From: Leptospira alstonii serovar Sichuan str. 79601
Lineage (GTDB): Bacteria; Spirochaetota; Leptospiria; Leptospirales; Leptospiraceae
Assembly: GCF_000347175.1 (NCBI RefSeq)
Contig: NZ_ANIK01000122.1
Coordinates: forward strand, 1 to 51,213
Direction: 5' to 3'
Length of the DNA stretch: 51,213 nt
Shown one piece after another: positions 1 through 21,925 of the stretch. How positions within the stretch are numbered: the first letter of the stretch is position 1; each line of letters opens with the position of its first letter. A model generated the notes under the pieces. It was given only the letters and a program-made list of their open reading frames with translations, had not been told where the DNA came from and did no database searches. The position numbers were made by a program, and so were the translations under genes.

Positions 1-87
<87 letters not shown>

Positions 88-165
88 GATCGCGTTTCAG
101 GACGCTCAATAAGAGAATTGACCTCTTTCTCCGCTCTTGTTCCGATAGAATATTAGGAGACGAGA

Positions 166-1632
<1,467 letters not shown>

Positions 1633-1644
1633 ATAAACGCCCCG

Positions 1645-1660
1645 ACTAACTTACGTTAGT
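1645..1660. terminator. Small dyad at a convergent gene junction
   Basis: ACTAAC-TTAC-GTTAGT forms a 6-bp hairpin at the 3' ends of icd and the receiver gene and includes the receiver stop codon. There is no U tract, so termination by it would be weak. Confidence 0.3.
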
Positions 1661-2040
1661 TCGCTATAAAGTTTCTGAATATGTTCCTGGGTGAGGGGTT
1701 TGGAAAGATAACCTTTTACTTCGGGAAAAGAATTCGCTTTTACGATATCTCTTTCGTCTACGGAAGAACTTACCATAAAAATTGTAATCTTCTTTGCGAG
1801 AGCGTCTTGGATCTTTTTAAACTCGTCTAAAAATTGCCAGCCATCCATAAAAGGCATGTTGATATCGAGCAAGATCGCATCGGGCAATTCTTCCCGCTCG
1901 GAACTCAAGGTTTGAAGCTGCCGAAGAGCCAATTCCCCATCCTGGAAATCCCGTAGTTTCGTGACTCTACCGTCCTTTTCCAAGAATCGCTTTGCAATCA
2001 TGATATAGATGGAATCGTCATCGACTAACCAGAAGTTCAT
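1651..2040 (-). CDS. Single-domain response regulator (CheY-like receiver)
   Basis: A 129-residue stand-alone receiver domain with no output domain. The acidic pocket is VDDDS near the N terminus, the phospho-acceptor is Asp59 in LLDINMP, the conserved Ser is in MVSSS at 89-93, and the conserved Lys is Lys114 in YLSKPL. It begins 6 bases after the histidine kinase stop codon, so the two are almost certainly co-transcribed partners. With no DNA-binding or enzymatic output, it probably acts by protein-protein contact or as a phosphorelay shuttle. This is the Rcp1-like class of receivers that accompany PAS kinases. Confidence 0.92.
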   Translation of the reverse strand: MNFWLVDDDSIYIMIAKRFLEKDGRVTKLRDFQDGELALRQLQTLSSEREELPDAILLDINMPFMDGWQFLDEFKKIQDALAKKITIFMVSSSVDERDIVKANSFPEVKGYLSKPLTQEHIQKLYSELT

Positions 2041-2046
2041 ATTATG

Positions 2047-3591
<1,545 letters not shown>

Positions 3592-4013
3592 TGGTTTTCC
3601 TAAAAATAGGCCCTATTTTATAAAAGACAATCTATTACGAAACTGAAACGTCGATTTTTAGGTTTTTATTTACAACACATCCCAAAATTTAATTACACTT
3701 TATCGGAAAGATTAAACCGGCTAACGACATTATGTTTCGATCCATAGAAAGAAACATTGAGTTTTTTGCTTCGCGGCTTATGTTTGTCTCGCTCTCCACG
3801 GATCGTTCAACAGGCTCTTACATTTGAACCGCAAATTTTTAATGAGAATTTCCTAAGAACGCGGGAACGAATCAACAGCAGAGTCGTTGGTTTATAAGCC
3901 TTTAACGAAAAGTTTCTTTGGATAAAAAAAGGAGGGAAATCGAAGATTTTCTTAAAGATCAAGAATGAATATTCTTGCCGAACTTGAAAATAAAATCCTA
4001 CAAGTTTTTAAAT
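3592..4013. other. Non-coding gap between kinase and ferredoxin genes
   Basis: This 420-base stretch holds no convincing gene. It contains the kinase upstream region and, at 3960-3977, a hairpin (CAAGAAT-gaat-ATTCTTG) beyond the ferredoxin 3' end that could be its weak terminator. An AGGAGGG sequence near 3931 on the plus strand is not followed by a long reading frame. Confidence 0.5.
3603..3619. promoter_or_regulatory. Perfect dyad over the histidine-kinase ribosome site
   Basis: AAAATAGG-C-CCTATTTT is an 8-bp inverted repeat with a one-base centre, 12 bases before the kinase ATG and overlapping the AGGA ribosome binding site on the minus strand. It could be an operator or an RNA hairpin that limits translation. 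Which of these is not decidable from sequence. Confidence 0.4.
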
Positions 4014-4247
4014 TTACTCTCCATCGTCTCCGAGGGCTTCAATAGGACAAATCTCCATGGCTTTTTTTGCCGCGATTTCTTCTTCCGGAGTAGCAGGTTG
4101 TCTATGAAAGTAAACTTTGGATTCGTCGTCCGTATATTTGAGAAGCATAGGAGCTTCTTCCATACAATCGTTACAAGGAACGCAGCTATTATCGATATAG
4201 TATTTTCCAGGCGCGTTCTGTTTGACCTTATCGTTTTTGTCAGCCAT
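4014..4247 (-). CDS. Ferredoxin, single [4Fe-4S] cluster
   Basis: A 77-residue acidic electron carrier. Four cysteines fit one [4Fe-4S] cluster: Cys22, Cys25 and Cys28 in CVPCNDC, and Cys67 in ICPIEAL, the usual three-plus-one pattern. It lacks the second cluster motif of classic 2[4Fe-4S] ferredoxins. It stands alone and is divergent from the oxidoreductase pair, sharing an 86-base upstream region with it. Partners cannot be inferred with confidence. A link to the neighbouring GMC enzyme is only suggested by position. Confidence 0.9.
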   Translation of the reverse strand: MADKNDKVKQNAPGKYYIDNSCVPCNDCMEEAPMLLKYTDDESKVYFHRQPATPEEEIAAKKAMEICPIEALGDDGE

Positions 4248-4333
4248 GTTTTATAAAGTTTATTGAACGATTGTTTCGTCAACCGCTTTTCAGAATTGAC
4301 ATCCATTCCGATCCAAGCATACTCACCGAAGTT

Positions 4334-4903
4334 ATGAGCTTATGGACGGAAAAAATATCGAGACGAAAGTTATTCGGCTTCGGCCTTGGAGGATTGTTTA
4401 GTATCGGCATAGGCGCATTCTTTTTGAGTCGCTCTAAAAACCGATCCTTTGCCAAGACCTTATTCTTTTCCGCATCCGAAATTGAATTCTTATCGGCTTA
4501 CTCTCAAACGCTTTTGCCCCAGGAACCCGGTTTTCCGGATCTTGAAAAAGCGGAAGTGATACGCAGATTGGACGAAGAGTTTTTCTTTGTGGACCCGAGT
4601 ATCTCCGATGATTTCAAATCCCTCATTCTAATTTTGGAATATCTTCCTTTGGTTACGGGTTATTGGAGTCGTTTTTCCAAACTCGACGAAAAGGATCGAA
4701 AGAATTTTTTACATTCGTTGGAATCCACCGAATCCGATACGATCCGAGCTGCATTAGCAAATCTTAAATTACCGATCTTTCTGGTTTACTACGGACACGA
4801 ATCTTCCTTCAAAGCGATTTCGTACGACGGACCTTTTGGAAATCCTCCCGAAAAATTAAGCGAATCAAGAATCTATTATAAAAAAATCCTGGGGGAATCA
4901 TGA
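4334..4903 (+). CDS. Tat-exported small subunit, gluconate dehydrogenase subunit 3-like
   Basis: The 189-residue protein has a twin-arginine signal SRRKLFGFG at residues 9-17 followed by a glycine-rich hydrophobic stretch. The rest is soluble and helix-rich, with FSASEIEFLSAYSQTLLP typical of the gluconate 2-dehydrogenase subunit 3 family. Such proteins accompany GMC oxidoreductases and help their export, and its stop overlaps the GMC start (ATGA). I chose the ATG at 4334 because it puts the twin-arginine motif close to the N terminus. An upstream TTG at 4271 would add 21 residues unlike a signal sequence. No cytochrome subunit is adjacent. Confidence 0.75.
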   Translation: MSLWTEKISRRKLFGFGLGGLFSIGIGAFFLSRSKNRSFAKTLFFSASEIEFLSAYSQTLLPQEPGFPDLEKAEVIRRLDEEFFFVDPSISDDFKSLILILEYLPLVTGYWSRFSKLDEKDRKNFLHSLESTESDTIRAALANLKLPIFLVYYGHESSFKAISYDGPFGNPPEKLSESRIYYKKILGES

Positions 4904-6456
4904 GCGGACGCGTTTACGAATGGAAAAATCTAGGAAATTCCAGAACCGTTAAAGCAGACGTAGTCATCGTAGGAACCGGGTGCGGCGGTGCGACGCTTGC
5001 TCACGAACTTTCCAAAAACGGCAAGAAGGTAATAATGATCGAAGAAGGCGGTTACTATCACACCGGAACTTTCGACAATCACGAACTCAACATGGCCGGA
5101 AAAGTTTCAGCGGAAAGAAACATGGCTACGGATGCAACAGGAACGATCAATCTCGTTTATGGAAAAAACGTAGGCGGCGCTTCGGTTCATTATTGGGCCG
5201 ATAGTTACAGAACTCCGGACGACAGACTCAATCTTTGGAAAGAAGAGTACGGAGTTCACGGTCATTCTCCCGAAGATCTAAATCCTCATTGGAAAGAATT
5301 GGATGAAACGTTAAACGTTCATCCCGCTAAAGAAGAATATCATAATAAGATGAATCAGCTTGTGAGAACGGCCTGCAAGTCTCTCGGCTGGGAAGGCAAT
5401 CCGGTTCCGCAAGCGAGAAAGAACTGTCAGAAATCCGGCCATTGTATGCAAGGATGTATGTACGGAGCCAAACAAAGTCAATTGGTTACTCATATTCCGA
5501 GAGCGATGGCTTTAGGAACGGACATCTACGCGGACTGCAAAGCGATTCGTTTGGAACTCAAAGGCGACAAGGTGGAATTTTTAGAGGGGGTCATGATCGA
5601 TCGTCCTTCCGGAAAAGAATCCGGAATTACCTTAAGATTCGAGGCGCCCGTTTTTGCGATCGCGGCCGGTGGTTTCGGAAGTTCCACTTTCTTGCTGAGA
5701 AACGGATGGAAGAAAAAACTTCCCGCTCTCGGAGAACATCTCGCGATCAATCCGTCTCCGTTCGTACACGCGTTCTATGACGAACCGATCATACAATGGA
5801 GAAACATTCCATCCGCGTTCGGAGTGGAGGAATTTCGTTTGGCCCGTTTTAAAGAAAACGGAAGTTATATCGAAGGCGGATTCTTAATCATGGCAAATCA
5901 ACTTCAACCCGGAAGTCTCGCCGCGTTGATCCCCGGCTTCGGAGTTGAACACAGGGAAATCATGAAACAACTTCCACACGTCGGCGGAACGATCGGATGG
6001 ATCGACGACGTTCCTTCGGAACTCGGAAATATTTCGGTAAGTTCCTCGGGCAAACGTACGGTGACGTATAACTTCGGAAAGTTGACGAAAGAGTTTTTGA
6101 AGGATTGTATCCGTAAACAGGTTCGATTGAATTTTAGAGCTGGGGCCAAATGGATTCTTTTACCCGATCTCAAACGAACAAAAATCCTTTCCGAAAAAGA
6201 AACGGATAAGATAGATCGACTCGAACTCAGTCCCGCTTCGATGATGATGGCCGCTCCTCATCCCGCGGGCGGATGTAGAATGGGACAAGACCCTTCCAGG
6301 TCGGTCGTGGATTGGAAACACAAAGTTCACGGATTAAAAAATTTATACGTTTCCGATTCCAGCGTATTTCCAACCGGAGTTTCGGTGGATCCGAGTTATA
6401 CGATTATGGCATTCAGTAAACAAGCCGCAAAATTCATTCTCGAAGATTCGGAATGA
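4900..6456 (+). CDS. GMC-family FAD-dependent oxidoreductase
   Basis: The 518-residue flavoenzyme probably oxidises an alcohol, sugar or sterol. It has the dinucleotide-binding motif GTGCGG (25-30), the acidic FAD-ribose motif MIEEGG, a GGASVHYW segment and a C-terminal GMC region with HPAGGCRMG, then VSDSSVFPTGVSVDPSYTIMA. A cysteine cluster, CQKSGHCMQGCMYGAK (near 186-201), is typical of the gluconate/sorbitol dehydrogenase-like branch. It has no signal of its own, so it may ride out with the Tat-bearing subunit encoded just upstream (4-base overlap). Substrate unknown. Confidence 0.9.
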   Translation: MSGRVYEWKNLGNSRTVKADVVIVGTGCGGATLAHELSKNGKKVIMIEEGGYYHTGTFDNHELNMAGKVSAERNMATDATGTINLVYGKNVGGASVHYWADSYRTPDDRLNLWKEEYGVHGHSPEDLNPHWKELDETLNVHPAKEEYHNKMNQLVRTACKSLGWEGNPVPQARKNCQKSGHCMQGCMYGAKQSQLVTHIPRAMALGTDIYADCKAIRLELKGDKVEFLEGVMIDRPSGKESGITLRFEAPVFAIAAGGFGSSTFLLRNGWKKKLPALGEHLAINPSPFVHAFYDEPIIQWRNIPSAFGVEEFRLARFKENGSYIEGGFLIMANQLQPGSLAALIPGFGVEHREIMKQLPHVGGTIGWIDDVPSELGNISVSSSGKRTVTYNFGKLTKEFLKDCIRKQVRLNFRAGAKWILLPDLKRTKILSEKETDKIDRLELSPASMMMAAPHPAGGCRMGQDPSRSVVDWKHKVHGLKNLYVSDSSVFPTGVSVDPSYTIMAFSKQAAKFILEDSE

Positions 6457-6537
6457 AAAAATTACTTTTATGTTTTGTTCTTCCATTCGCATTCAATTCT
6501 GCAAGTTTACATTTTTATTTATTAAATCGAAAGAGTG

Positions 6538-6566
<29 letters not shown>
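6453..6566 (+). pseudogene. Truncated secreted-protein gene fused to a repeat
   Basis: An ATG overlaps the GMC stop codon (ATGA) and opens a 37-codon frame. Its first 18 residues, MKKLLLCFVLPFAFNSAS, look like a cleavable signal peptide. The frame then runs into the intergenic repeat from about 6538 and stops at 6566. This resembles a translationally coupled third gene of the operon whose body was lost when the repeat arrived. It could also be a chance short frame. Confidence 0.45.
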
Positions 6567-6736
<170 letters not shown>

Positions 6737-6830
6737 AAAATATCAGTAAAACTGAATTTATCCGAATGAGTTTAATAAGCCCGATTGCTCCTTGACTCAA
6801 GAGCGGAAATCGTTAAAATCGAAATTGTCC

Positions 6831-7069
<239 letters not shown>

Positions 7070-7073
<4 letters not shown>

Positions 7074-8260
7074 AAGAAACGTTTTCTTTCAGTTCCCGCT
7101 TTTCGTTTCAGGAAGGAGAAAACGAATTCGCCGAAATCTTATCCGAATATAAGAAAAATCAAATCCGTTATTTCGACCTCACGGTTTCCAACCCGACTCA
7201 AGCGGGTTTCCAATATCCGGCGGAAGCGATCCGACACGGTTTTGGAACCGCGGATCTGATTACCTATCATCCCGATCCTCGCGGAAATTTCGAAGCTCGA
7301 AAAAAAATCCAAGAATACTATGGCTCGAAAGGATTGGAGATCGATCCGGACGATTTATTTTTAACTTCCTCTTCTTCGGAAGCGTATTCGTATTTGTTTA
7401 AATTGTTTTGCGATCCGGGCGATTCGATCTTGATTCCCTCGCCAGGTTATCCATTGTTCGAATTTCTTTCCGTGATGGAAGGACTACAAACCGTTTCTTA
7501 TTTTACGAAAAAGAAAAACGGCTGGAAATTAAAAGAATCGGATCTGAACCGGAAGGATTTATCGAAGTGCAAATTGATTTTAGTCGTCAGTCCGAACAAT
7601 CCCACGGGTTCCGTCTTAAACGAATCCGATTTTAATTCCTTAAAAAATACTTTAAAAAATCATAATTTACCGTTGATCATAGACGAAGTTTTTTCCGACT
7701 ACGTATACGGAGAAGAATCTCATAAGACTTTGATCGATTCGGAGATACCGGTCATCAACGTAAACGGACTGTCCAAAATGCTCGGCCTTCCGGGAATGAA
7801 ACTTTCTTGGATTTTACTCAGCGGACCGAAGTTTTGGAAACAAAAGGCGAAGGAATATCTGGAACTCATATCCGATACTTATCTTTCGGTGAACACTCCC
7901 GTTCAAACCGTCCTTTCCGATCTTTTACAATGGAGGAATTTAATCCAATCCCAAATCACCAAACGGATTCAAAGAAATCTTTCTTTTTTAAAACGAACTC
8001 TGAGCGATACAAACGTCTCTAAAACGATTCGATGCGACTTTCCCAACGCAGGTTGGTACTGTGTTTTAGAAAGTGGGATTTTTTTTCCGGAAGAGGAATT
8101 CTCACTTCGTTTATTAAAGGAAAAAAAAATATATGTTCATCCCGGAGAAATGTTCGGTTTTCCGGACGAAAAAAACATAGGAAGAATCGTTCTGAGTCTT
8201 TTAACGCCAACGGAAACTTTCGAGTTTGGTATCGAAGAAATCCTCCGACAACCGTTCTGA
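7070..8260 (+). CDS. PLP-dependent aminotransferase, class I/II
   Basis: A 396-residue fold-type I aminotransferase. Visible features are YHPDPRG (67-72), the SPGYP and SPNNPTG (174-180) loops, IIDEVFSDY with Asp205 to hold the pyridine nitrogen, the Schiff-base lysine Lys236 in GLSKMLGLPGMKLSW, and a C-terminal Arg in GRIVLSL. It transfers an amino group between an amino acid and a 2-oxo acid, but the substrate cannot be told from sequence. The start is GTG and overlaps the DUF2905 stop. The end lies 22 bases from the convergent M14 peptidase gene. Confidence 0.88.
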
Positions 8261-8282
8261 AATTTTCGTTTCACAAAGTTTT

Positions 8283-9290
8283 CTAAGGATGCACAGAATT
8301 GCGTTCCCAGTCTTTCGGTTTGGTTAGACCAAGACGAACGAAATCTCTCAAAAAACTTCTATATCTGGTCACGGTTTCAATTTTGTTAAACGAAGCCGGA
8401 TTGAAAATTCCCCGCTTACGGAACAACTTCGAAGGATCTTCCTGAATGTCGGACCATGTTCCCACTTCCAAGGTCAGAGGAAGCAACTTTGAAGTCCAAT
8501 GCGAGAAACGTTTATCGTGATAATCTCTATACTGATCGTATAACCGGTCCCAAAGATCTCCGTGTGTGGTGTAGGTTTCACTTTGCGGCCCGTATTGAAA
8601 GTGAATATGACCGCAATGATGTTTTAGATGTTCCTCGATTTTTTGATACAAAGACGTATCCGGGCAAGGAGCCTTCGTATAAGCATAAGGCCACCAAACG
8701 TTATCGACGGTTCCGAAACCGGAATGCAGATCTACAACGGGAATGATAACGTCTTTCACTTCAAAAAAGGACTCTTGAACGAGACGGAACAACGCCCTCG
8801 ATTCCGGTTCCAATCCTTTTCCCCGAAAGTAAGGTAGACGTCCGGAAATTTTTTGACCGCCGAAAAAGGGAAGAGGTTTTACCGCTTCCCTTCCCGAGTT
8901 CCTCATCAGATCCACACCCGCCGGATTGGACCTTTGTTTCAGAGCGACGCCGCCAGGATTCAAAATCGGTAATACAATAATTCCTAATTTACTTTTTTTT
9001 AATTCCGGAATATATCCGGTCGACTCTGGATGCAGAATATATTCCAAAAAATCTAGAAGAATCAAAATGCCGATCGTCTCGAGTCCGTGAACTCCGGCTA
9101 CGATTCCGACGGGATGTTCTTTGAGGCCCTTTTCCGTTCCGATTTTCAACGCGTGAATCGGAAATCGAAATCCCTCCGAGGTTTTTCTGGAAAATCCGAT
9201 CTGAGCAAAGGACGCAAGTTTGCCTCCCAATTTTAAAATTTTCAAAATTCTCTTATCGTATCGATTGAGCCTTTTCAGACCGCGTAACAT
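8283..9290 (-). CDS. M14-family zinc carboxypeptidase-like protein
   Basis: A 335-residue protein with the metallocarboxypeptidase M14 layout. Zinc ligands are His68 and Glu71 in GVHGLET and His189 in VDLHSGFG. A DLMRN segment (127-131) matches the substrate-binding Asn-Arg motif, and a Glu in LTLEVGTWSD is the likely catalytic base. No signal peptide is visible. It probably hydrolyses a peptide or acyl-amino bond in the cytoplasm, but M14 members range from peptidoglycan peptidases to deacylases, so the substrate is open. I chose the ATG at 9290 over a TTG at 9296. It is the last gene of a closely spaced minus-strand chain. Confidence 0.82.
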   Translation of the reverse strand: MLRGLKRLNRYDKRILKILKLGGKLASFAQIGFSRKTSEGFRFPIHALKIGTEKGLKEHPVGIVAGVHGLETIGILILLDFLEYILHPESTGYIPELKKSKLGIIVLPILNPGGVALKQRSNPAGVDLMRNSGREAVKPLPFFGGQKISGRLPYFRGKGLEPESRALFRLVQESFFEVKDVIIPVVDLHSGFGTVDNVWWPYAYTKAPCPDTSLYQKIEEHLKHHCGHIHFQYGPQSETYTTHGDLWDRLYDQYRDYHDKRFSHWTSKLLPLTLEVGTWSDIQEDPSKLFRKRGIFNPASFNKIETVTRYRSFLRDFVRLGLTKPKDWERNSVHP

Positions 9291-9292
9291 AT

Positions 9293-9727
9293 TCAATTCC
9301 GATTTTGTTTGGATTGGATCGCCTGAAGTCGACTACAGTCTTCGGAAAGTTTTAAAACGCCTTTTTGAATCTTTTCGCAAGTTTCGGAAGCGACAATTTG
9401 GAAACAACCCCTGACCGCTTTTTTAATCGTTTCCGGATTTTCGTTTGCCAATAAGTATGCGTTCGACCTACGAAACTTCTCGGCGCAATAAGCGGGATTC
9501 AACCTTTCCCGAACCAAAGTTTTGGAAGAGTCCTTCAAATGCGAGAAAGATCCTTCCCCACAAGTCGCGAGCTTTTGGCAATACGCGGAAACGAGCTCGG
9601 AAGATTCTTCCCTCCATAAATCGTCTTGAATCCCTTGTGATACGGAAATCTTTTTACAAAAAAATAAATTCAAAAAAAAGAATATTCCAAAAATGAAAAA
9701 TGAAATTCTCAACGTATTTCGTCTCAT
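9293..9727 (-). CDS. Small cysteine-containing lipoprotein, unknown function
   Basis: A 144-residue protein with the leader MRRNTLRISFFIFGIFFF and a candidate lipobox ending LNLFFC, after which KK starts the mature chain. The mature part is helical with at least five cysteines (YCQKLATC, AYCAEKF, GCFQIV, TCEKI, DCSRL), which suggests disulfides in the periplasm. The ATG at 9727 has a GGAG ribosome site at 7 bases; a TTG at 9742 also exists. It sits between motB-like and M14 genes in the chain. I do not recognise a family with a known role. Confidence 0.7.
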   Translation of the reverse strand: MRRNTLRISFFIFGIFFFLNLFFCKKISVSQGIQDDLWREESSELVSAYCQKLATCGEGSFSHLKDSSKTLVRERLNPAYCAEKFRRSNAYLLANENPETIKKAVRGCFQIVASETCEKIQKGVLKLSEDCSRLQAIQSKQNRN

Positions 9728-9738
9728 GAATTCTCCGA

Positions 9739-10463
9739 TCAATGTTCCGTATTTTTACGGATAAAAATTTCCACCCTTTCGCCGGACGCCTTTCCTTCGG
9801 GTGTCGCCGCGGACGATTGTACTGGTTTATACGAACTGGAAGCCTCGATGGAAATTTTTTCCTTGGGAATTTTGTAATTTTTAGACAACGAATCGGCGAT
9901 CAGTTCGGCACGATATGCATTGTATTCCCAAACGTTTCTAAAACCTTTTTGAGCGGCTTCGTTTCCGTAGGGGATTTGAACTTTAAGAATAATATCCACA
10001 TCCATCGCCGAAGATAATTCCGAAATTTTCTGAAAGGCAAAAATCATTTCCTCGTCCGGTTGGAATCTACCTTCTCCCAAAGAGGAGCCGAAAAGTACGA
10101 TTTTGATTTCTTCGGTTTCCTGAATTCCGATATTGAGTTTGGCTTTTTCTTTCAGTTTCTTTAAAGCATAACTAACGCGTTCCCAAAAACGGTAAAGTTG
10201 AGTTCTGGGCTGCAGTAGCGGATCCTCTTCTAGAGTAATCGCACTTCCTTGAAAGAAAGATTCTCCCAAACCGAAACCGCCTCGGATCACGTCGGCGACT
10301 TGTTTAAGTTTTGTCTGATCCACTTGAGAAATCGAATACATGATGATGAACAAACCCAGAAGCAGAGTGATCATATCCGCGTATGTCAAAAGCCAACGCT
10401 CTCGATTCTCGTGAGATTCATCCTTACGATGTCCTCTTTCCAGAAGTTGTCTGCGAAGTCTGC

Positions 10464-10467
<4 letters not shown>
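9739..10467 (-). CDS. MotB-like protein with OmpA-type domain
   Basis: A 242-residue protein with the MotB_plug layout: a basic cytoplasmic N terminus, then a single helix beginning LLTYADMITLLLGLFIIMYS. Asp31 matches the proton-channel aspartate of MotB. A C-terminal OmpA-like region binds peptidoglycan, with NAYRAELIADSL in the usual helix. It would be a stator subunit of a proton-driven motor or a MotB-related cell-wall anchor. The start is GTG, overlapping the upstream gene (GTGA). No MotA-like gene with four helices is adjacent, so it may work with a distant MotA or as a paralogue with another role. Confidence 0.85.
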
Positions 10468-12271
<1,804 letters not shown>

Positions 12272-12417
12272 TACAGTCTTGTAATTGAAAATTTGAGTTT
12301 TGACGGAAACCGCAAACGAAACGGTAAGAATTTTCCTAAAAAAAAATGAAAATGGGTTCATGGTTCGATTACAGAATTCGGGAGCGAAAAAAGCCTGTCT
12401 ATGATTTTCCTAATCTC

Positions 12418-13254
<837 letters not shown>

Positions 13255-13257
13255 GTT

Positions 13258-13845
13258 TTATACGAGATGTTTGGAAGAGTCGAAACCGAGTTCGATAATG
13301 GATCCTTGAATGTTTTTCTCGTTGGGGTCGGAAGAAATTCGGCCCTCTCCGCAATGATACATGATTTTAAAAGTATCCATCAACGACTGAATGATCTGAA
13401 GTCCTCTCCCTACGTTTCGGTGTGGAACCCGAACTCCCTTCCAAGGAAGAATCTCGCATTTTTTTTCTTGGTGTCGTTTGACGCAGTTCAAATATTCGTC
13501 AAGGTTGGTTACCCGAATATCGGCGGGGAGTGCTTCCAACTTTTTCGATTTGAGTCCGGAACCGTAATCCACAATCCACATCGTAAACTTACAGTCTTTG
13601 ATCATCCAACGGCAGATGATCGTCTCGTCGGAACCCACTTTGACATTAGCCGAAATCGAGTTTGTAAGCGCTTCGTCAGCCGCCAGTTCGATATTGAAGA
13701 TGTCTTTTTCTAAAAAAGAATTTTCTAAAAGCGAACTCCTCAAAGCGCATCGAAGTTCCTTGATACTGGTTAAATCGGTGGGAAGAAACATAACGTAAGA
13801 TCCCTCGTTATGCCTTACTAGCAATGATTCGTTGGAATCTCTCAT
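13258..13845 (-). CDS. RsbW-like HATPase (anti-sigma/switch kinase type)
   Basis: A 195-residue GHKL ATPase domain without histidine phospho-acceptor or sensor. It shows the N-box [18 protein letters not shown], the G1 motif DYGSGLKSK and the G2 motif [12 protein letters not shown], as in the anti-sigma factor serine kinases. The segment between G1 and G2 is longer than in classic RsbW and carries the sequence [14 protein letters not shown]. It would bind a sigma factor or phosphorylate an STAS partner, but neither is encoded nearby. It lies 71 bases after gltX and 3 bases before the DUF455 gene. Confidence 0.85.
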   Translation of the reverse strand: MRDSNESLLVRHNEGSYVMFLPTDLTSIKELRCALRSSLLENSFLEKDIFNIELAADEALTNSISANVKVGSDETIICRWMIKDCKFTMWIVDYGSGLKSKKLEALPADIRVTNLDEYLNCVKRHQEKKCEILPWKGVRVPHRNVGRGLQIIQSLMDTFKIMYHCGEGRISSDPNEKNIQGSIIELGFDSSKHLV

Positions 13846-13916
13846 CTCTGTTCCCGTGCGCCTCCCAAATTAACAAACTAAAAGCGGACGATTTGAACGA
13901 AAATACGTCGGATTTT

Positions 13917-16411
<2,495 letters not shown>

Positions 16412-16590
16412 TGAATTGTAGATCTTGATTTTTCGAAAAATCCGCAAGGGAAAAATCCAAAAATGAAACTTTCTTTACAAAAACCGGGGGTCTGATATGC
16501 AAAAGTGACGAAAGCGAATTGTTCCAATATTCGCTTCGAAAACACTGTATTAAATCCGGTCAATTTTTTACAATTGACAGGATAGTCTTG

Positions 16591-20135
<3,545 letters not shown>

Positions 20136-20188
20136 TTTTTAATCGCCGCTTTCAATAAGAAAATAAGAATATTCTAATTCTATTTCGT

Positions 20189-20216
20189 AAAAAAGGGCTT
20201 ATGCCCTTTTTATTTT
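20189..20216. terminator. Bidirectional rho-independent terminator
   Basis: AAAAGGGC-TTAT-GCCCTTTT (20191-20210) gives an 8-bp stem with A and T runs on both sides. It lies between the convergent topoisomerase and amine-oxidase genes and can serve both strands. Confidence 0.9.
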
Positions 20217-20258
20217 TGTCGAAGTTCCGACCGATTCATTTTACCCAGCCGATCCGCT

Positions 20259-21605
20259 TCAAATCTGATTGACCGCGCGAATCGCGGAAGCTAACGCTCC
20301 TTCCACGGTTCCGTTGGTTTCCGCCGTATGTTCACCGGCAAAAAATATACGATCCATCGGTTTGAGCAACGAGATGATCGATCCGTAACTTCCAGGCGGA
20401 AAAGTCGCGATACCGGTAGGAACATACTTGGATTGAGAAATTTCACTACTTTGAATTCTAAGAACCTGCAACTCTTTATTTTGTCCCAAAGATTCCAGTG
20501 CAAGACGGATGTATTCCACCTTCATCGAGTCGGTCGAAGAAGCTAAAACGTCGTATCGATCTCCGGTGGAAATCATTCCGAGAATTTTATCTTCCGAGTT
20601 TGCTTTCGTTCCGGCGTCGTAGATAAAACCGGCGACGGAATCCGAATAAGCCGAGAAATTTTCCCGTGTCCAAGGTGTTTCCCGAAGCATTAAAAAAGCC
20701 TTATATATTCTGGAATATCGGATTCGTAGCGCGGATAATTTCTTTTCCTTGTCCAATTCCGGATCCCACCGAATCGACGTTAGTTGATTTGCGGGCAGGG
20801 TGGAAATACAAGCGTTCCCTTCTATCTTTTTTCCGGAGGCCGTAGTCACGGTTACTTTACCTTCTCCTTGAAAAACGGAAACGACCGGATCGGAAAAAAC
20901 GACCTCCGTGTTTTCCAAAGATTGAACGAGCGCCTTCGGTAGGGCTTCCATTCCGCCTTCCACTCGAGTATTGTATTTAGGAAAGTTAACGAGATCGGAC
21001 AAAACTTTTTGCGCGGACAAGGAACGGAGTGAATCTCCATAATATAAGGAATATTTAAAATTCAGAAGGTTTAAATCCTCCGGTGTCATTCCTTGATAGA
21101 TTAAGAAGTTATAAAAACTGATTCTATCCAATTCCTGTTGTTGAGAAGAATTGATCTTCGAATTCATCTGAACGAGTTTATTTAAGATTTCCTGAGACTT
21201 GGGAGATATCTCCCAGGTTCCGAATTTACGATAAGTTCCGAAAAACAAATCGGACTGAACCTCGAAGTCGGTCGTTTTTAGACCCAATTCTCGGATTAAA
21301 CTTTTTGCGGTTCTATGTTCGGTTTGAATCCATTCGGCGCCCAGATCCAAAAAATTTCCGCTTGCATCGGCTACCGTTCGGATCCTTCCTCCCAATCGGT
21401 CGGTCGCTTCGACGAGTTGAACCTTGATCCCCGTTTTACCCAAAAGATAAGAAGCGTACAAACCGGAAATTCCGCCTCCCAACACGATTACGGTTTTGCG
21501 CGGTGATGAAGTCCCTTGAGCGCGTAATTTTATTCCAGGAAGACCGGAGATACCCGCTGCGGTCAAAATTCCAAGTTTGATAAATTCCGATCTGCTTAGT
21601 TTCAT
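20259..21605 (-). CDS. Flavin-containing amine oxidase, exported type
   Basis: A 448-residue FAD enzyme with an N-terminal signal ([19 protein letters not shown], with SRS rather than twin arginine). It then has the dinucleotide motif [15 protein letters not shown], the FAD-ribose motif [11 protein letters not shown], and a C-terminal [17 protein letters not shown] that closes the flavin site. These define the flavin amine oxidase superfamily. The substrate may be a primary amine, amino acid or related compound. It is convergent with the topoisomerase operon and divergent from the B12 riboswitch. Confidence 0.85.
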   Translation of the reverse strand: MKLSRSEFIKLGILTAAGISGLPGIKLRAQGTSSPRKTVIVLGGGISGLYASYLLGKTGIKVQLVEATDRLGGRIRTVADASGNFLDLGAEWIQTEHRTAKSLIRELGLKTTDFEVQSDLFFGTYRKFGTWEISPKSQEILNKLVQMNSKINSSQQQELDRISFYNFLIYQGMTPEDLNLLNFKYSLYYGDSLRSLSAQKVLSDLVNFPKYNTRVEGGMEALPKALVQSLENTEVVFSDPVVSVFQGEGKVTVTTASGKKIEGNACISTLPANQLTSIRWDPELDKEKKLSALRIRYSRIYKAFLMLRETPWTRENFSAYSDSVAGFIYDAGTKANSEDKILGMISTGDRYDVLASSTDSMKVEYIRLALESLGQNKELQVLRIQSSEISQSKYVPTGIATFPPGSYGSIISLLKPMDRIFFAGEHTAETNGTVEGALASAIRAVNQI

Positions 21606-21749
21606 TTGATTATCCGATTTGAATTTGTAAAAGTCGTTCCTTTCTTTATTTTCGGTTAAAACTCTTTTTTAAAGAAAGATTTTAAACGGACTTTCTTGAA
21701 ATCCGTCCCAATCATTTCTTAGAAAAACTCTTGCCCGCAAAAGATTCCT

Positions 21750-21870
<121 letters not shown>

Positions 21871-21925
21871 CCTCGAGGTAGGGACAGTTCGAAACTCGCC
21901 TCTGCATATTTCATGCGTCCGCGAT

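Noticed and set aside
118..151. TTGACC and TAGAAT as a promoter for icd
   Set aside because: The spacer is 22 bases and the -10 would put the transcript start inside the ribosome binding site.
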